64,000 nucleotides of DNA, taken from Actinokineospora baliensis (GTDB taxonomy: Bacteria; Actinomycetota; Actinomycetes; Mycobacteriales; Pseudonocardiaceae). This document shows, piece by piece, positions 32,479 through 40,451 of the stretch (positions are counted from its first letter, which is position 1; each line of letters opens with the position of its first letter). A program made the translations under genes and the position numbers. The notes below the pieces were generated by a model. The model ran no database searches. It was given only the letters and a program-made list of their open reading frames with translations, and was not told the origin of the DNA. The stretch lies in the NCBI RefSeq assembly GCF_016907695.1, contig NZ_JAFBCK010000001.1:2597001-2661000 (forward strand), read 5' to 3'.

Positions 32479-34014
32479 TCAGTCGATCGCCAGATCCCGT
32501 TCCACCTCGGCCAACTCCGCGGCGCTGCCCTGGACTTTGGGCCCGGTGAACCACTTGCGCGCCGACACTATCCACCACAGGGCCGCCCCGCCGAGCACCA
32601 CCGCGAACGCGATCGGCGTGTAGTTGAGCGATTCCCAGGTCACCGGGTAGACCTGCGGCAACATGAACAGCACGAAGATGAACCCGACCCAGATCGTCGC
32701 GATTATCCCGATAGGACGACCCCACCGGCCCAGGTGCCACGGTCCGCGCTCGAAGTCGTCACCCGCGCGTACCCGCAGGTAGATCGGGATGACGTAAGCC
32801 GTGTAGAGGCCGACCACCGCGATCGAGGTGACCGCCGCGTAGGCGGTGTAGCTCCACAGGTACGGCACGGCCAATAGGAACGCTCCCACCGCCGCCAACC
32901 ACACGGAATTCGTTGGCGTCCTGGTGCGCTTGTTGATCCGGTGCCACACGCGGGAACCGGGGATCGCGCCATCGCGGGCGAAGGCGTAAATCATCCGCGA
33001 GTTGCCGGTCACCGCGGCCATGCCGCAGAACAGTTGCGCGCCGATGCAGATCAGCAAAAGCACCTTGCCGGTGGCAAGTCCTACCGCGTCGATGAACACC
33101 TGCGCCGGTGGTACCCCGGTCGCGGAGTTCACCGCGCCGTCGTAGTCCTGGATGGCGAAGGTCAGTCCGATCAGCAGCACCCACCCGGCGGCCAGCGAGA
33201 CCAGGATGGAGTTGACGATCCCGCGCGGACCGGCCACGGCGGCGCCGCGGGTCTCTTCGGTCATGTGCGCCGAGGCGTCGTAGCCGGTGAGGGTGTACTG
33301 CGCGAGCAGCAGTCCCAACAGGAACACGTACACCGGTGAGGTCCACCCGGTCTGGTTGACGAACTCGCCGAACACGAACGACGCGTCCTGGTGGCGGTCC
33401 GGCACGACCGCGAGCACGACCACGATCGCCAGCACGCCGAGCAGGTGCCACCACACGCTGACCGTGTTGAGCACCGCGACCACCCGCACGCCGAAGGTGT
33501 TCAGCAGCCCGTGCACCACCAGGATGATCGCCAGCAGCAGCACGGTGTGACCAGGGGTGGCCGCGAAGCCGAACTGCAGGTCCAGGAACGCGTTGAGGAA
33601 CAGCGCCGCGCCGAAGTCGATGCCCGCGGTGACCGCGACCTGCCCGACCAGGTTGAACCAGCCGGTGAACCACGCCCACGCGGGCGCGTTGCGCTTGGCC
33701 AGCTTCGCCGCCCAGTAGTAGAGGCCGCCCGCGGTGGGGTAGCTGGAGCACACCTCCGCCATGCCCAGGCCGACGAGCACCACGAAGAGCCCGACCAGCG
33801 GCCAGCCCCAGATCATCGCGGCTGGGCCGCCGGTCTTCATGCCGAACCCGTAGAGCGTCAGACAGCCGGACAGGATCGAGATGATCGTGAACGACACCGC
33901 GAAGTTGTTGAAGCCCGACAGCGAGCGGCGCAGTTCCTGGGCGTAGCCCAGGGCGTGCAGCCTGGCCTGGTCGTCCTGCTCTGCCGGGGGGTGGGTGGGG
34001 GACTGGTCGGACAT
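32479..34014 (-). CDS. APC-family amine / amino acid permease
   Basis: 511 aa, about twelve TM helices. The N-terminus has LGYAQELRRSLSGFNNFAVSFTIISILSGCLTLYGFGM, typical of the amino acid-polyamine-organocation family (BAT/GABA-permease type), with the TM1/TM6 unwound regions SFTIISILSG and GYDASAHMTEET. Divergent from the gamma-glutamylation gene cluster and expected to import its substrate (polyamine, GABA or an amino-alcohol). ATG 34014 is chosen because GGAGG lies five bases upstream; upstream in-frame ATGs lack one. Confidence 0.88.
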   Translation of the reverse strand: MSDQSPTHPPAEQDDQARLHALGYAQELRRSLSGFNNFAVSFTIISILSGCLTLYGFGMKTGGPAAMIWGWPLVGLFVVLVGLGMAEVCSSYPTAGGLYYWAAKLAKRNAPAWAWFTGWFNLVGQVAVTAGIDFGAALFLNAFLDLQFGFAATPGHTVLLLAIILVVHGLLNTFGVRVVAVLNTVSVWWHLLGVLAIVVVLAVVPDRHQDASFVFGEFVNQTGWTSPVYVFLLGLLLAQYTLTGYDASAHMTEETRGAAVAGPRGIVNSILVSLAAGWVLLIGLTFAIQDYDGAVNSATGVPPAQVFIDAVGLATGKVLLLICIGAQLFCGMAAVTGNSRMIYAFARDGAIPGSRVWHRINKRTRTPTNSVWLAAVGAFLLAVPYLWSYTAYAAVTSIAVVGLYTAYVIPIYLRVRAGDDFERGPWHLGRWGRPIGIIATIWVGFIFVLFMLPQVYPVTWESLNYTPIAFAVVLGGAALWWIVSARKWFTGPKVQGSAAELAEVERDLAID

Positions 34015-34274
34015 GTGTCCTCCAATGGACTGGTCACGCTCCATTGCTGGACCAACAAGTGTGATCTGCGCTACCCCGCTGGTCAAGGCCCATTGGCGCG
34101 GCGGTGGCGGCTGCGCACGGTGACGAATCGACGGGATCTGCGGCTGCGGTGTTGAATCCGCGCGCCCCGATCTGGCGGTTGCGTACGCCCGCCGCCGCTG
34201 ACAGCATGCTCGGGAGGCCCGCCAATGGTCAGGTGTTGGACCTTTGCGGCGGGCATCCGGACAGGAGGTCGGTT

Positions 34275-35633
34275 GTGGGCGACACCGGGATGCCGCTGGC
34301 GCGGCTGCGCGAACTGGTCGACTCCGGCGCGGTGGACACCGTGCTGGTCGCCATCACCGACATGCAGGGCCGGTTGCAGGGCAAGCGGGTCACCGCCCGG
34401 TTCTTCCTCGACGAGGTCGTCGACCACGCCACCGAGGCCTGCGACTACCTGCTGGCCGTCGACGTGGAGATGAACACCGTCGCCGGGTACCGCTCGTCGT
34501 CGTGGGAGGACGGCTACGGCGACTTCGTGCTGCGGCCCGACCTGTCCACGCTGCGGCTGATCCCCTGGCACGAGTCGACGGCCCTGGTGCTGGCCGATGT
34601 GGAGCTCGTCGAGGGCGGCCCGGTCACCGTCTCGCCCCGGCAGGTCCTGCGCCGCCAGCTCGACCGCCTCGCCGAGCGCGGCCTCACCGCCTACGTCGGC
34701 ACCGAGCTGGAGTTCCTGCTCTTCACCGACACCTACGAGCAGGCGTGGCGCGCGGGCTACCGGGACCTGACCGCGGCCAACCAGTACAACGTGGACTACT
34801 CGCTGCTGGGCACCGGCCGGGTCGAGCCGGTGCTGCGCGCGATCCGCAACGGCATGGCGGGCGCCGGGATGTACGTCGAATCGGCCAAGGGCGAGTGCAA
34901 CCTCGGCCAGCACGAGATCGCCTTCCGCTACGCCGACGCGCTCACCACGTGCGACAACCACAGCATCTACAAGACCGGCGCCAAGGAGATCGCCGCCGCG
35001 CTCGGGCACAGCCTCACGTTCATGGCCAAGTACGACCAGCGCGAGGGCAACTCCTGCCACATCCACCTGAGCCTGCGCGGCGAAGACGGCACGCCCGTCA
35101 TGGCCGGGGACGGCGAGCACGGCTTCGCCCCGCTGATGCGCCACTTCATCGCCGGGCAGCTGGCGTACCTGCGCGAGCTGACCTACTTCTTCGCGCCGAA
35201 CATCAACTCCTACAAGCGCTTCGCCGACGGGTCGTTCGCCCCGACCGCGCTGGCGTGGGGTGTGGACAACCGCACCTGCGCGCTGCGCGTGGTCGGGCAC
35301 GGGCAGTCGCTGCGCGTGGAGAACCGGGTACCGGGCGGTGACGTGAACCCGTACCTGGCCGTGGCCGCCATGATTGCCGCCGGGTTACGCGGGGTCGACG
35401 AGCAACTGCCGCTGGAGGAGGCCGTCACCGGGAACGCCTACACTGCGGCCAAACCCCGTGTCCCGGCCACTTTGCGCGCGGCGGCCGACCTGCTCGCGGC
35501 GAGTTCCGTCGCGGTCGAGGAGTTCGGCGCCGACGTGGTCGACCACTACCGCAACGCGGCGGCGGTCGAACTGCGGGCCTTCGACTCGGCCGTCACCGAC
35601 TGGGAGCGCGTGCGTGGCTTCGAACGTCTCTGA
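34275..35633 (+). CDS. Glutamine-synthetase-like gamma-glutamyl-amine ligase (GlnA3/GlnA4/PuuA type)
   Basis: 452 aa, glutamine synthetase fold: N-terminal beta-grasp (DTVLVAITDMQGRLQGKRV), then the catalytic domain with ESAKGECNLGQHEIAFRY, ATP-binding FMAKYDQREGNSCHIHLSL, and NRVPGGDVNPYLAVAAMI near the C-terminus. The adenylylation loop of true GlnA is absent and the neighbours are catabolic, so the enzyme likely joins glutamate to an amine (putrescine, ethanolamine or similar) using ATP. GTG 34275 is fixed by an AGGAGGT site at ideal spacing; the frame is open 170 bases further upstream. The stop lies 20 bases inside the next gene. Confidence 0.87.
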   Translation: MGDTGMPLARLRELVDSGAVDTVLVAITDMQGRLQGKRVTARFFLDEVVDHATEACDYLLAVDVEMNTVAGYRSSSWEDGYGDFVLRPDLSTLRLIPWHESTALVLADVELVEGGPVTVSPRQVLRRQLDRLAERGLTAYVGTELEFLLFTDTYEQAWRAGYRDLTAANQYNVDYSLLGTGRVEPVLRAIRNGMAGAGMYVESAKGECNLGQHEIAFRYADALTTCDNHSIYKTGAKEIAAALGHSLTFMAKYDQREGNSCHIHLSLRGEDGTPVMAGDGEHGFAPLMRHFIAGQLAYLRELTYFFAPNINSYKRFADGSFAPTALAWGVDNRTCALRVVGHGQSLRVENRVPGGDVNPYLAVAAMIAAGLRGVDEQLPLEEAVTGNAYTAAKPRVPATLRAAADLLAASSVAVEEFGADVVDHYRNAAAVELRAFDSAVTDWERVRGFERL

Positions 35634-36348
35634 CCGCCCGCCGGTCATCGGCATCACCACCTACCTGGAGCACGCCACCTTCGGCGTCTGGGAGACCGAG
35701 GCCGCCGTCCTGCACCGCGACTACCTCGACGCCGTCCGCGCCGCCGGGGGCAACCCGGTCCTGCTGTCTCCGATCGGCGACTGGCGCACCGGCACCCTGG
35801 ACTGGCTCGACGGACTGGTCCTCGCGGGCGGGGCCGACGTCGACCCGGCCCGCTACGGGCAGCCGCCGCACCCGACGACCGGCACCCCGCAACCGCTGCG
35901 GGACGCCTCGGAGTTCGCACTGCTGCGCGCCGCGATCGAGATGGACCTGCCGACGGTGGCGGTCTGCCGTGGGCTGCACGTGCTGAACGTGGCCCTGGGC
36001 GGGACGTTGCACCAACACCTGCCGGAGATCGTGGGGACCAACGACCACCTCCCGCACGTGGCCTCCTTCGGCAAGACGGAGCTGTCGGTGACGCCCGGGT
36101 CCCTGCTGGGGCAGGTGCTGGGGGAGTCGGTGTCGGCGTTGTGCCACCACCACCAGTCCGTTGACCGGGTGGCCGAGGGGCTGCACGTCGTGGCGCACGC
36201 GCAGGACGGGACGGTCGAGGCGCTGGAGCTGCCCGGCCACCGGTTCATGCTCGCCGTGCAGTCGCACCCCGAGCAGAACGCCGACGACGTCCGACTGTTC
36301 GCGGCGCTGGTGAGCGCCGCCCGTGCGCGAAGGGAAGGTCGTCGATGA
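35614..36348 (+). CDS. Gamma-glutamyl-amine hydrolase (PuuD-like class I amidotransferase fold)
   Basis: 244 aa, peptidase C26 fold. Catalytic Cys118 in VAVCRGLHVLN, His218 and Glu220 in QSHPEQNADD complete the triad; DGLVLAGGADVDPARYGQ is the conserved loop before it. Removes the gamma-glutamyl group after the oxidation steps, releasing glutamate and an amino acid. Begins by GTG inside the ligase gene and overlaps the aldehyde dehydrogenase start by four bases, so expression is coupled. Confidence 0.9.
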   Translation: MASNVSDRPPVIGITTYLEHATFGVWETEAAVLHRDYLDAVRAAGGNPVLLSPIGDWRTGTLDWLDGLVLAGGADVDPARYGQPPHPTTGTPQPLRDASEFALLRAAIEMDLPTVAVCRGLHVLNVALGGTLHQHLPEIVGTNDHLPHVASFGKTELSVTPGSLLGQVLGESVSALCHHHQSVDRVAEGLHVVAHAQDGTVEALELPGHRFMLAVQSHPEQNADDVRLFAALVSAARARREGRR

Positions 36349-37700
36349 CCTCGTTCGATGTCGTCAACCCGTCGACTGAGCAGGTCATCGCGAGCGTTGA
36401 CCTCGCGGGGATCGAGGAGGCCGACAAGGCGATCGCGCGGGCCGAGGCGGCGTTCCCGGCGTGGCGGGACGTGGCGCCCGCGGACCGGGCCAGGCTGTTG
36501 CGCCGCTTCGCCGACCTGGTCGACGACGACCTCGAGCACCTGGCGCGCCTGGAGGTCACCAACGCCGGGCACACGATCGGCAACGCCCGTTGGGAAGCGG
36601 GCAACGCCAGGGACGTCCTGCACTACTACTCGGCCGCGCCGGAGCGGTTGTTCGGGCGGCAGATCCCGGTGGCGGGCGGGGTGGACATCACCTTCGCCGA
36701 GCCGCTGGGCGTCGTCGGGATCATCGTGCCGTGGAACTTCCCGATGCCGATCGCGGCCTGGGGGTTCGCGCCCGCGCTCGCCGCGGGGAACACGGTGGTC
36801 CTCAAACCGGCCGAGCTGACCCCGCTGACCGCGCTGCGGCTGGCCGAACTGGCGCACGCGGCGGGTATCCCCGAGGACGTCTTCCAGGTCGTCCCCGGTC
36901 GCGGCGACGTCGTCGGGCAGCGGTTCGTGACCCACCCCGCGGTGCGCAAGGTCGTGTTCACCGGCTCCACCAGGGTCGGCAAGCAGATCATGGCCGGGTG
37001 CGCCGAGCAGGTGAAGCGGGTGACCCTCGAGCTCGGCGGCAAGAGCGCCAACATCGTCTTCGCCGACGCCGACCTGGCGAAAGCCGCGGCCACGGCGCCG
37101 TCCGCGGTGTTCGACAACGCGGGTCAGGACTGCTGCGCGCGGTCGCGGATCCTGGTCGAGCGGTCGGTCTACGACGCGTTCATGGCCGAGTTCGAGACCG
37201 CCGTGCGCGGGGTCGTGGTCGGCGCGCCGGGTGACGCGGCGACCGAGATGGGGCCGTTGATCTCCGCCGCGCACCGCGACCGGGTCCAGGCCTACGTCGA
37301 CGACGCGCCGGTCGCCTTCCGCGGATCCGCGCCCGACGGCCCCGGCTTCTGGTTCCCGCCGACGGTGCTGGGGCCGGGGCAGTACCCGGCGTGGGCGGAG
37401 GAGGTCTTCGGGCCGGTCGTGTCCGTGGTCCCGTTCACCGACGAGGCCGATGCCCTGCGGTTGGCCAACGACACCGAGTACGGGCTGTCCGGCTCGATCT
37501 GGACCCGCGACGTCGGCCGGGCGCTGCGGGTCGCGCGCGGGGTGGCCGCGGGGAACCTGTCGGTCAACTCGCACTCGTCGGTGCGGTACTCGACGCCCTT
37601 CGGCGGGTTCAAGCAGTCGGGGTTGGGCCGCGAGCTGGGGCCGGACGCCCTGGCCGGGTTCACCGAGGTCAAGAACGTCTTCATCGACACCCAGGAGTGA
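36345..37700 (+). CDS. NAD(P)-dependent aldehyde dehydrogenase (PuuC-like)
   Basis: 451 aa. General-base Glu229 in LELGGKSANIVF and catalytic Cys in GQDCCARSRIL (263/264), the normal 34-residue spacing; cofactor loop FTGSTRVGKQIM; substrate segment EEVFGPVVSV. Slightly shorter than typical (~480) at the N-terminus, so it begins directly at the fold. Oxidises the gamma-glutamylated aldehyde to the acid in the cytosol. ATG overlaps the hydrolase stop (ATGA). Confidence 0.92.
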   Translation: MTSFDVVNPSTEQVIASVDLAGIEEADKAIARAEAAFPAWRDVAPADRARLLRRFADLVDDDLEHLARLEVTNAGHTIGNARWEAGNARDVLHYYSAAPERLFGRQIPVAGGVDITFAEPLGVVGIIVPWNFPMPIAAWGFAPALAAGNTVVLKPAELTPLTALRLAELAHAAGIPEDVFQVVPGRGDVVGQRFVTHPAVRKVVFTGSTRVGKQIMAGCAEQVKRVTLELGGKSANIVFADADLAKAAATAPSAVFDNAGQDCCARSRILVERSVYDAFMAEFETAVRGVVVGAPGDAATEMGPLISAAHRDRVQAYVDDAPVAFRGSAPDGPGFWFPPTVLGPGQYPAWAEEVFGPVVSVVPFTDEADALRLANDTEYGLSGSIWTRDVGRALRVARGVAAGNLSVNSHSSVRYSTPFGGFKQSGLGRELGPDALAGFTEVKNVFIDTQE

Positions 37701-37702
37701 AC

Positions 37703-38464
37703 ATGCGTCTAGCGGGTCGGGTCGCGGTCGTCACCGGCGGCGCCAGCGGGATCGGGTTGGCCTCGGTCCGGCGGCTGGCCAGCGAGGGCGCCAAGGTCGT
37801 CGTGGCCGATGTGGATCCCGATGGCGGGTCCGCTGCCGCCGCCGAGGTCGACGGGCTGTTCGTGCGGGTTGACGTGACCAGCGAGGACGAGGTGCGGGCG
37901 CTGTTCCAGACCGCGTTCGACACCTACGGCTCGGTCGACATCGCGTTCAACAACGCGGGCATCTCGCCGCCGGAGGACGACTCCATCCTCACCACCGGCC
38001 TCGACGCCTGGCGCCGGGTGCAGGAGGTCAACCTGACGTCGGTGTACCTGTGCTCGAAGTACGCCATCGAGCACATGCGCCGCGCGGGCAAGGGCTCGGT
38101 GATCAACACGGCCTCGTTCGTGGCGGTGATGGGCGCGGCGACCTCGCAGATCTCCTACACCGCGTCCAAGGGCGGGGTGCTGGCGATGAGCCGGGAACTC
38201 GGCGTGCAATTCGCCCGCGAAGGGATCCGGGTGAACGCGCTGTGCCCCGGCCCGGTGAACACCCCGCTGCTGCGCGAGCTGTTCGCGGCGGATCCGGAGC
38301 GGGCCGCCCGCCGCCTGGTCCACATCCCGCTCGGCCGCTTCGCCGAACCCGAGGAGATCGCCGCCGCAGTGGCCTTCCTGGCCAGCGACGACTCGTCCTT
38401 TATGACCGCGTCCCAGTTCCTGGTCGACGGCGGCATCTCGGGGGCGTATGTCACTCCCGTCTGA
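37703..38464 (+). CDS. SDR-family dehydrogenase
   Basis: 253 aa, classical short-chain dehydrogenase. Cofactor motif TGGASGIG at residues 10-17, NNAG at about 87-90, catalytic Tyr152 and Lys156 in SYTASKGG, and PGPVNTPL after it. The Asp after strand 2 (VVVADVD) favours NAD+. In this operon it could oxidise a gamma-glutamylated amino-alcohol to the aldehyde used by the dehydrogenase upstream, the step an FAD amine oxidase (PuuB) does in the polyamine route. The stop lies 17 bases inside the GntR gene. Confidence 0.9.
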   Translation: MRLAGRVAVVTGGASGIGLASVRRLASEGAKVVVADVDPDGGSAAAAEVDGLFVRVDVTSEDEVRALFQTAFDTYGSVDIAFNNAGISPPEDDSILTTGLDAWRRVQEVNLTSVYLCSKYAIEHMRRAGKGSVINTASFVAVMGAATSQISYTASKGGVLAMSRELGVQFAREGIRVNALCPGPVNTPLLRELFAADPERAARRLVHIPLGRFAEPEEIAAAVAFLASDDSSFMTASQFLVDGGISGAYVTPV

Positions 38465-39161
38465 TCCACTCGACCCGGTACTCGCCGACGCCCTGTTCCG
38501 ACCGGTCCGCGCGGGTAACGCCTTCGAGGAGACCATGGAGCGGATGCTGCAGGCAATCCGCCTCGGAGTCGTACCCCCAGGCGGCAGGCTGCCCCCGGAA
38601 CGCGAGCTGTCCGCGCGCCTGGGGGTCAGCCGGGTCACGCTGCGCGAGGCCCTGCGGGCGTTGCAGGAATCCGGCCACATCGAATCCCGCCGAGGCCGCT
38701 ACGGCGGCGCCTTCGTCCGCCTCCCACCCTCCGACCCCCTCCCCCCACCGGGTGATGTCGAGGACACCCTGACTCTGCGCTACGCCCTGGAGACAGGAGC
38801 AGCGGAGTTGGCGGCGTCCAGGTCCCTGACCCCCCAGGTCCGCCGCCACCTCCGCAGCTGCCTAGCGGAGACAGTGACGTCCTCGATCTCCGACTACCGC
38901 CGAACCGACTCCCGTCTGCACCTGGCCATAGCTGAAGCGACCGCGACCCCGTCCCTGACCGCTGCGGTCGCCGACGTCCGAACCCGGCTGAACGCGCTGC
39001 TAGCCGCGATCCCGGTGATCCCGGCGAACCTGATCCACTCGAACGAGCAACACAAGGCCATCATCGACGCGATCCTGGACGGAGATGCAGCCGCGGCCCG
39101 GGTCGGAATGGCCGAACACCTGGCCGGAACAGCGGCTCTGCTGCGGGGGTTCCTTGCGTAG
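38448..39161 (+). CDS. GntR/FadR-family repressor
   Basis: 237 aa. N-terminal winged HTH ~25-95 (PPGGRLPPERELSARLGVSRVTLREALRALQESGHIESRRGRYGGAFV) and an all-helical FCD ligand domain ~105-230 with the metal/ligand His residues around DSRLHLAIAEAT and EQHKAIIDAI. Expected to repress the gamma-glutamylation genes and perhaps the divergent permease until a pathway intermediate binds. Starts within the SDR gene. Confidence 0.9.
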   Translation: MSLPSDPLDPVLADALFRPVRAGNAFEETMERMLQAIRLGVVPPGGRLPPERELSARLGVSRVTLREALRALQESGHIESRRGRYGGAFVRLPPSDPLPPPGDVEDTLTLRYALETGAAELAASRSLTPQVRRHLRSCLAETVTSSISDYRRTDSRLHLAIAEATATPSLTAAVADVRTRLNALLAAIPVIPANLIHSNEQHKAIIDAILDGDAAAARVGMAEHLAGTAALLRGFLA

Positions 39162-39179
39162 CAAGTCTGTCTAGTTCGC

Positions 39180-39215
39180 TTGACGCTTGCGCGTCTAGCG
39201 GAGTAGACATAGACT
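39180..39215 (+). promoter_or_regulatory. Promoter of the HicAB-like pair, leaderless, with overlapping palindrome
   Basis: TTGACG (39180-39185), 18-base spacer, TAGACA (39204-39209), and the ATG only seven bases after the -10 hexamer, so the transcript probably starts at the A of the start codon. GTCTA (39193-39197) and TAGAC (39204-39208) form a palindrome over the -10 box, and GTCTAG also occurs at 39169; the HTH of the antitoxin may bind here. Confidence 0.65.
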
Positions 39216-39476
39216 ATGGAGAACAAGCGACTACGTCCGAGAGCGCTGATCACGTTGCTGCGCAAGCGCGCTCGGCAACACCGATGCCGCATCGTCGAAG
39301 AACCTGGACGGGGCAAGGGATCGCACCGCCTGTACATCGTGCTGGGTCCGGACGACGTGGAGGTCGGCCGGATCACGGTGCCCGATCATTCTCGGGCACT
39401 GTCCAGCACTGTTCTGCGCAGCGTGGAGCGCGCCTTGGCGCACCAGTTCGGTGATCGATGGTTGGAGGAGAAGTGA
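39216..39476 (+). CDS. HicA-like toxin (mRNA interferase)
   Basis: 86 aa. dsRBD-like small fold with the key segment GRGKGSHRLYIV, where the His after Gly-Ser is the catalytic residue of HicA enzymes, and HSRALSSTVLRSVERAL replacing the usual N-x-G-T-L-x-x-I-L-K end. HicA toxins cut mRNA at the ribosome. It is longer at the N-terminus than HicA from enteric bacteria. The stop overlaps the antitoxin start by four bases (GTGA), typical of toxin-first HicAB operons. Lower GC and a leaderless promoter suggest acquisition. Confidence 0.78.
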   Translation: MENKRLRPRALITLLRKRARQHRCRIVEEPGRGKGSHRLYIVLGPDDVEVGRITVPDHSRALSSTVLRSVERALAHQFGDRWLEEK

Positions 39477-40111
39477 CCGATCAACTGCCCGTCTACTCCG
39501 TCGTCGTCTCGCGGGAGGACGACCTGTGGGTGGCCGTCGTGGACGACCTCCCCGGCGGGGCGACCGACGTCGAGCGGTTCCGCGAGCTGCCGGACGCGGT
39601 GCGCGACCTCATCGCGACCCTGCGGGGCGTCGAGCCGGACACCTTCTGGATCGAGTGGCACTACCGCCAGGGCGACCTCGACCTCACCCAGGTCATCGCG
39701 AACCTGCACCAATGGGAGCAACTCGCCGACCGGGCGGCGCGCTACCGCGACTCCGCGCGCATGGTCGTGGTCGAGCGGCTGCGCGCCGCTGGCTTGTCGT
39801 ACCGGGAGATCGCCGACGTGATCGAGGTGTCGCACCAGCGGGTCGGGCAACTGCTGGAGAAGAACGACAAGGTCGACATCTCCGTCGAGCTCTCCGATGT
39901 CGCGGCTTCGTTGCACGTGAGGTGGCCGGATGAGCTGTTCGCGCGGCCGGATCCTGCGGCAGGCGCGAGCCCATTCGAGGCGTTGCTCGTCGCACTGCTC
40001 CATAGCGCCAGCAAGGCATCGCCGAAGGCCAGGTCAGAACTGCTGTCGAACACGGCCGCATTGTTGACCGAGACCGCCACCGACCAGGACTTCCTGCGGT
40101 CCGCCGGTTAG
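39473..40111 (+). CDS. HicB-like antitoxin with C-terminal HTH
   Basis: 212 aa. Residues 1-70 resemble the partially degraded RNase H fold of HicB (VYSVVVSREDDLWVAVVDDLPGGATDV); ~95-130 form an HTH (RAAGLSYREIADVIEVSHQRVGQLLEK). The remaining ~80 residues are helical and unassigned. Binds and neutralises the toxin and probably represses the operon through the upstream palindrome. Longer than most HicB proteins. GTG start preceded by GGAGGAG. Its stop is four bases from the end of the next gene on the minus strand. Confidence 0.72.
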   Translation: MTDQLPVYSVVVSREDDLWVAVVDDLPGGATDVERFRELPDAVRDLIATLRGVEPDTFWIEWHYRQGDLDLTQVIANLHQWEQLADRAARYRDSARMVVVERLRAAGLSYREIADVIEVSHQRVGQLLEKNDKVDISVELSDVAASLHVRWPDELFARPDPAAGASPFEALLVALLHSASKASPKARSELLSNTAALLTETATDQDFLRSAG

Positions 40112-40114
40112 GGA

Positions 40115-40342
40115 CTACTGCGGACGCAGGGTGGTGGCGTCCACTTCTGGGGTGGGGGATTCGCAGGTGCCGCCGGAGCCGCAGCTGTCGCAGCAGGAGC
40201 GTTGGACGGGGGCCAGGAGGGCGGCGACGGCGTGGTTTCCGGCTTGGTGTTGGAGGGTGAGGATGGCCGAGCCCGGGGTGGGGGCGGGTTTCGGTCGTGT
40301 GGGGGTGGGGGCTTGGGTGGGTAGCGCTTCGTGTTCGCGCAT
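40115..40342 (-). CDS. Small LQxxAGNxAV-motif protein with Cys cluster
   Basis: 75 aa. A Pro/Thr-rich start, the motif LQHQAGNHAV at residues 30-39, then VQRSCCDSCGSGGTC with four Cys (50, 51, 54, 60) that could bind a metal. The LQxxAGNxAV motif is found at the N-termini of DUF4157-type and contractile-injection-associated proteins of actinomycetes, and exactly the same motif at the same residue numbers opens the divergent toxin-like gene at 40452. No enzymatic domain. ATG 40342 is preceded by GAGGAA; the longer open frame upstream is rejected because it runs into the divergent gene. Confidence 0.6.
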   Translation of the reverse strand: MREHEALPTQAPTPTRPKPAPTPGSAILTLQHQAGNHAVAALLAPVQRSCCDSCGSGGTCESPTPEVDATTLRPQ

Positions 40343-40451
40343 GGGCGTTCCTCGGCTGGGGTTGGTCGAAGGGTAGAGCGTGCGCGGCTGGCTGTGGGGG
40401 CGGGAATCTGTGCCCGTACGGCCGGGCGTGTCGTCGTTAAGGTTGCTGGTC

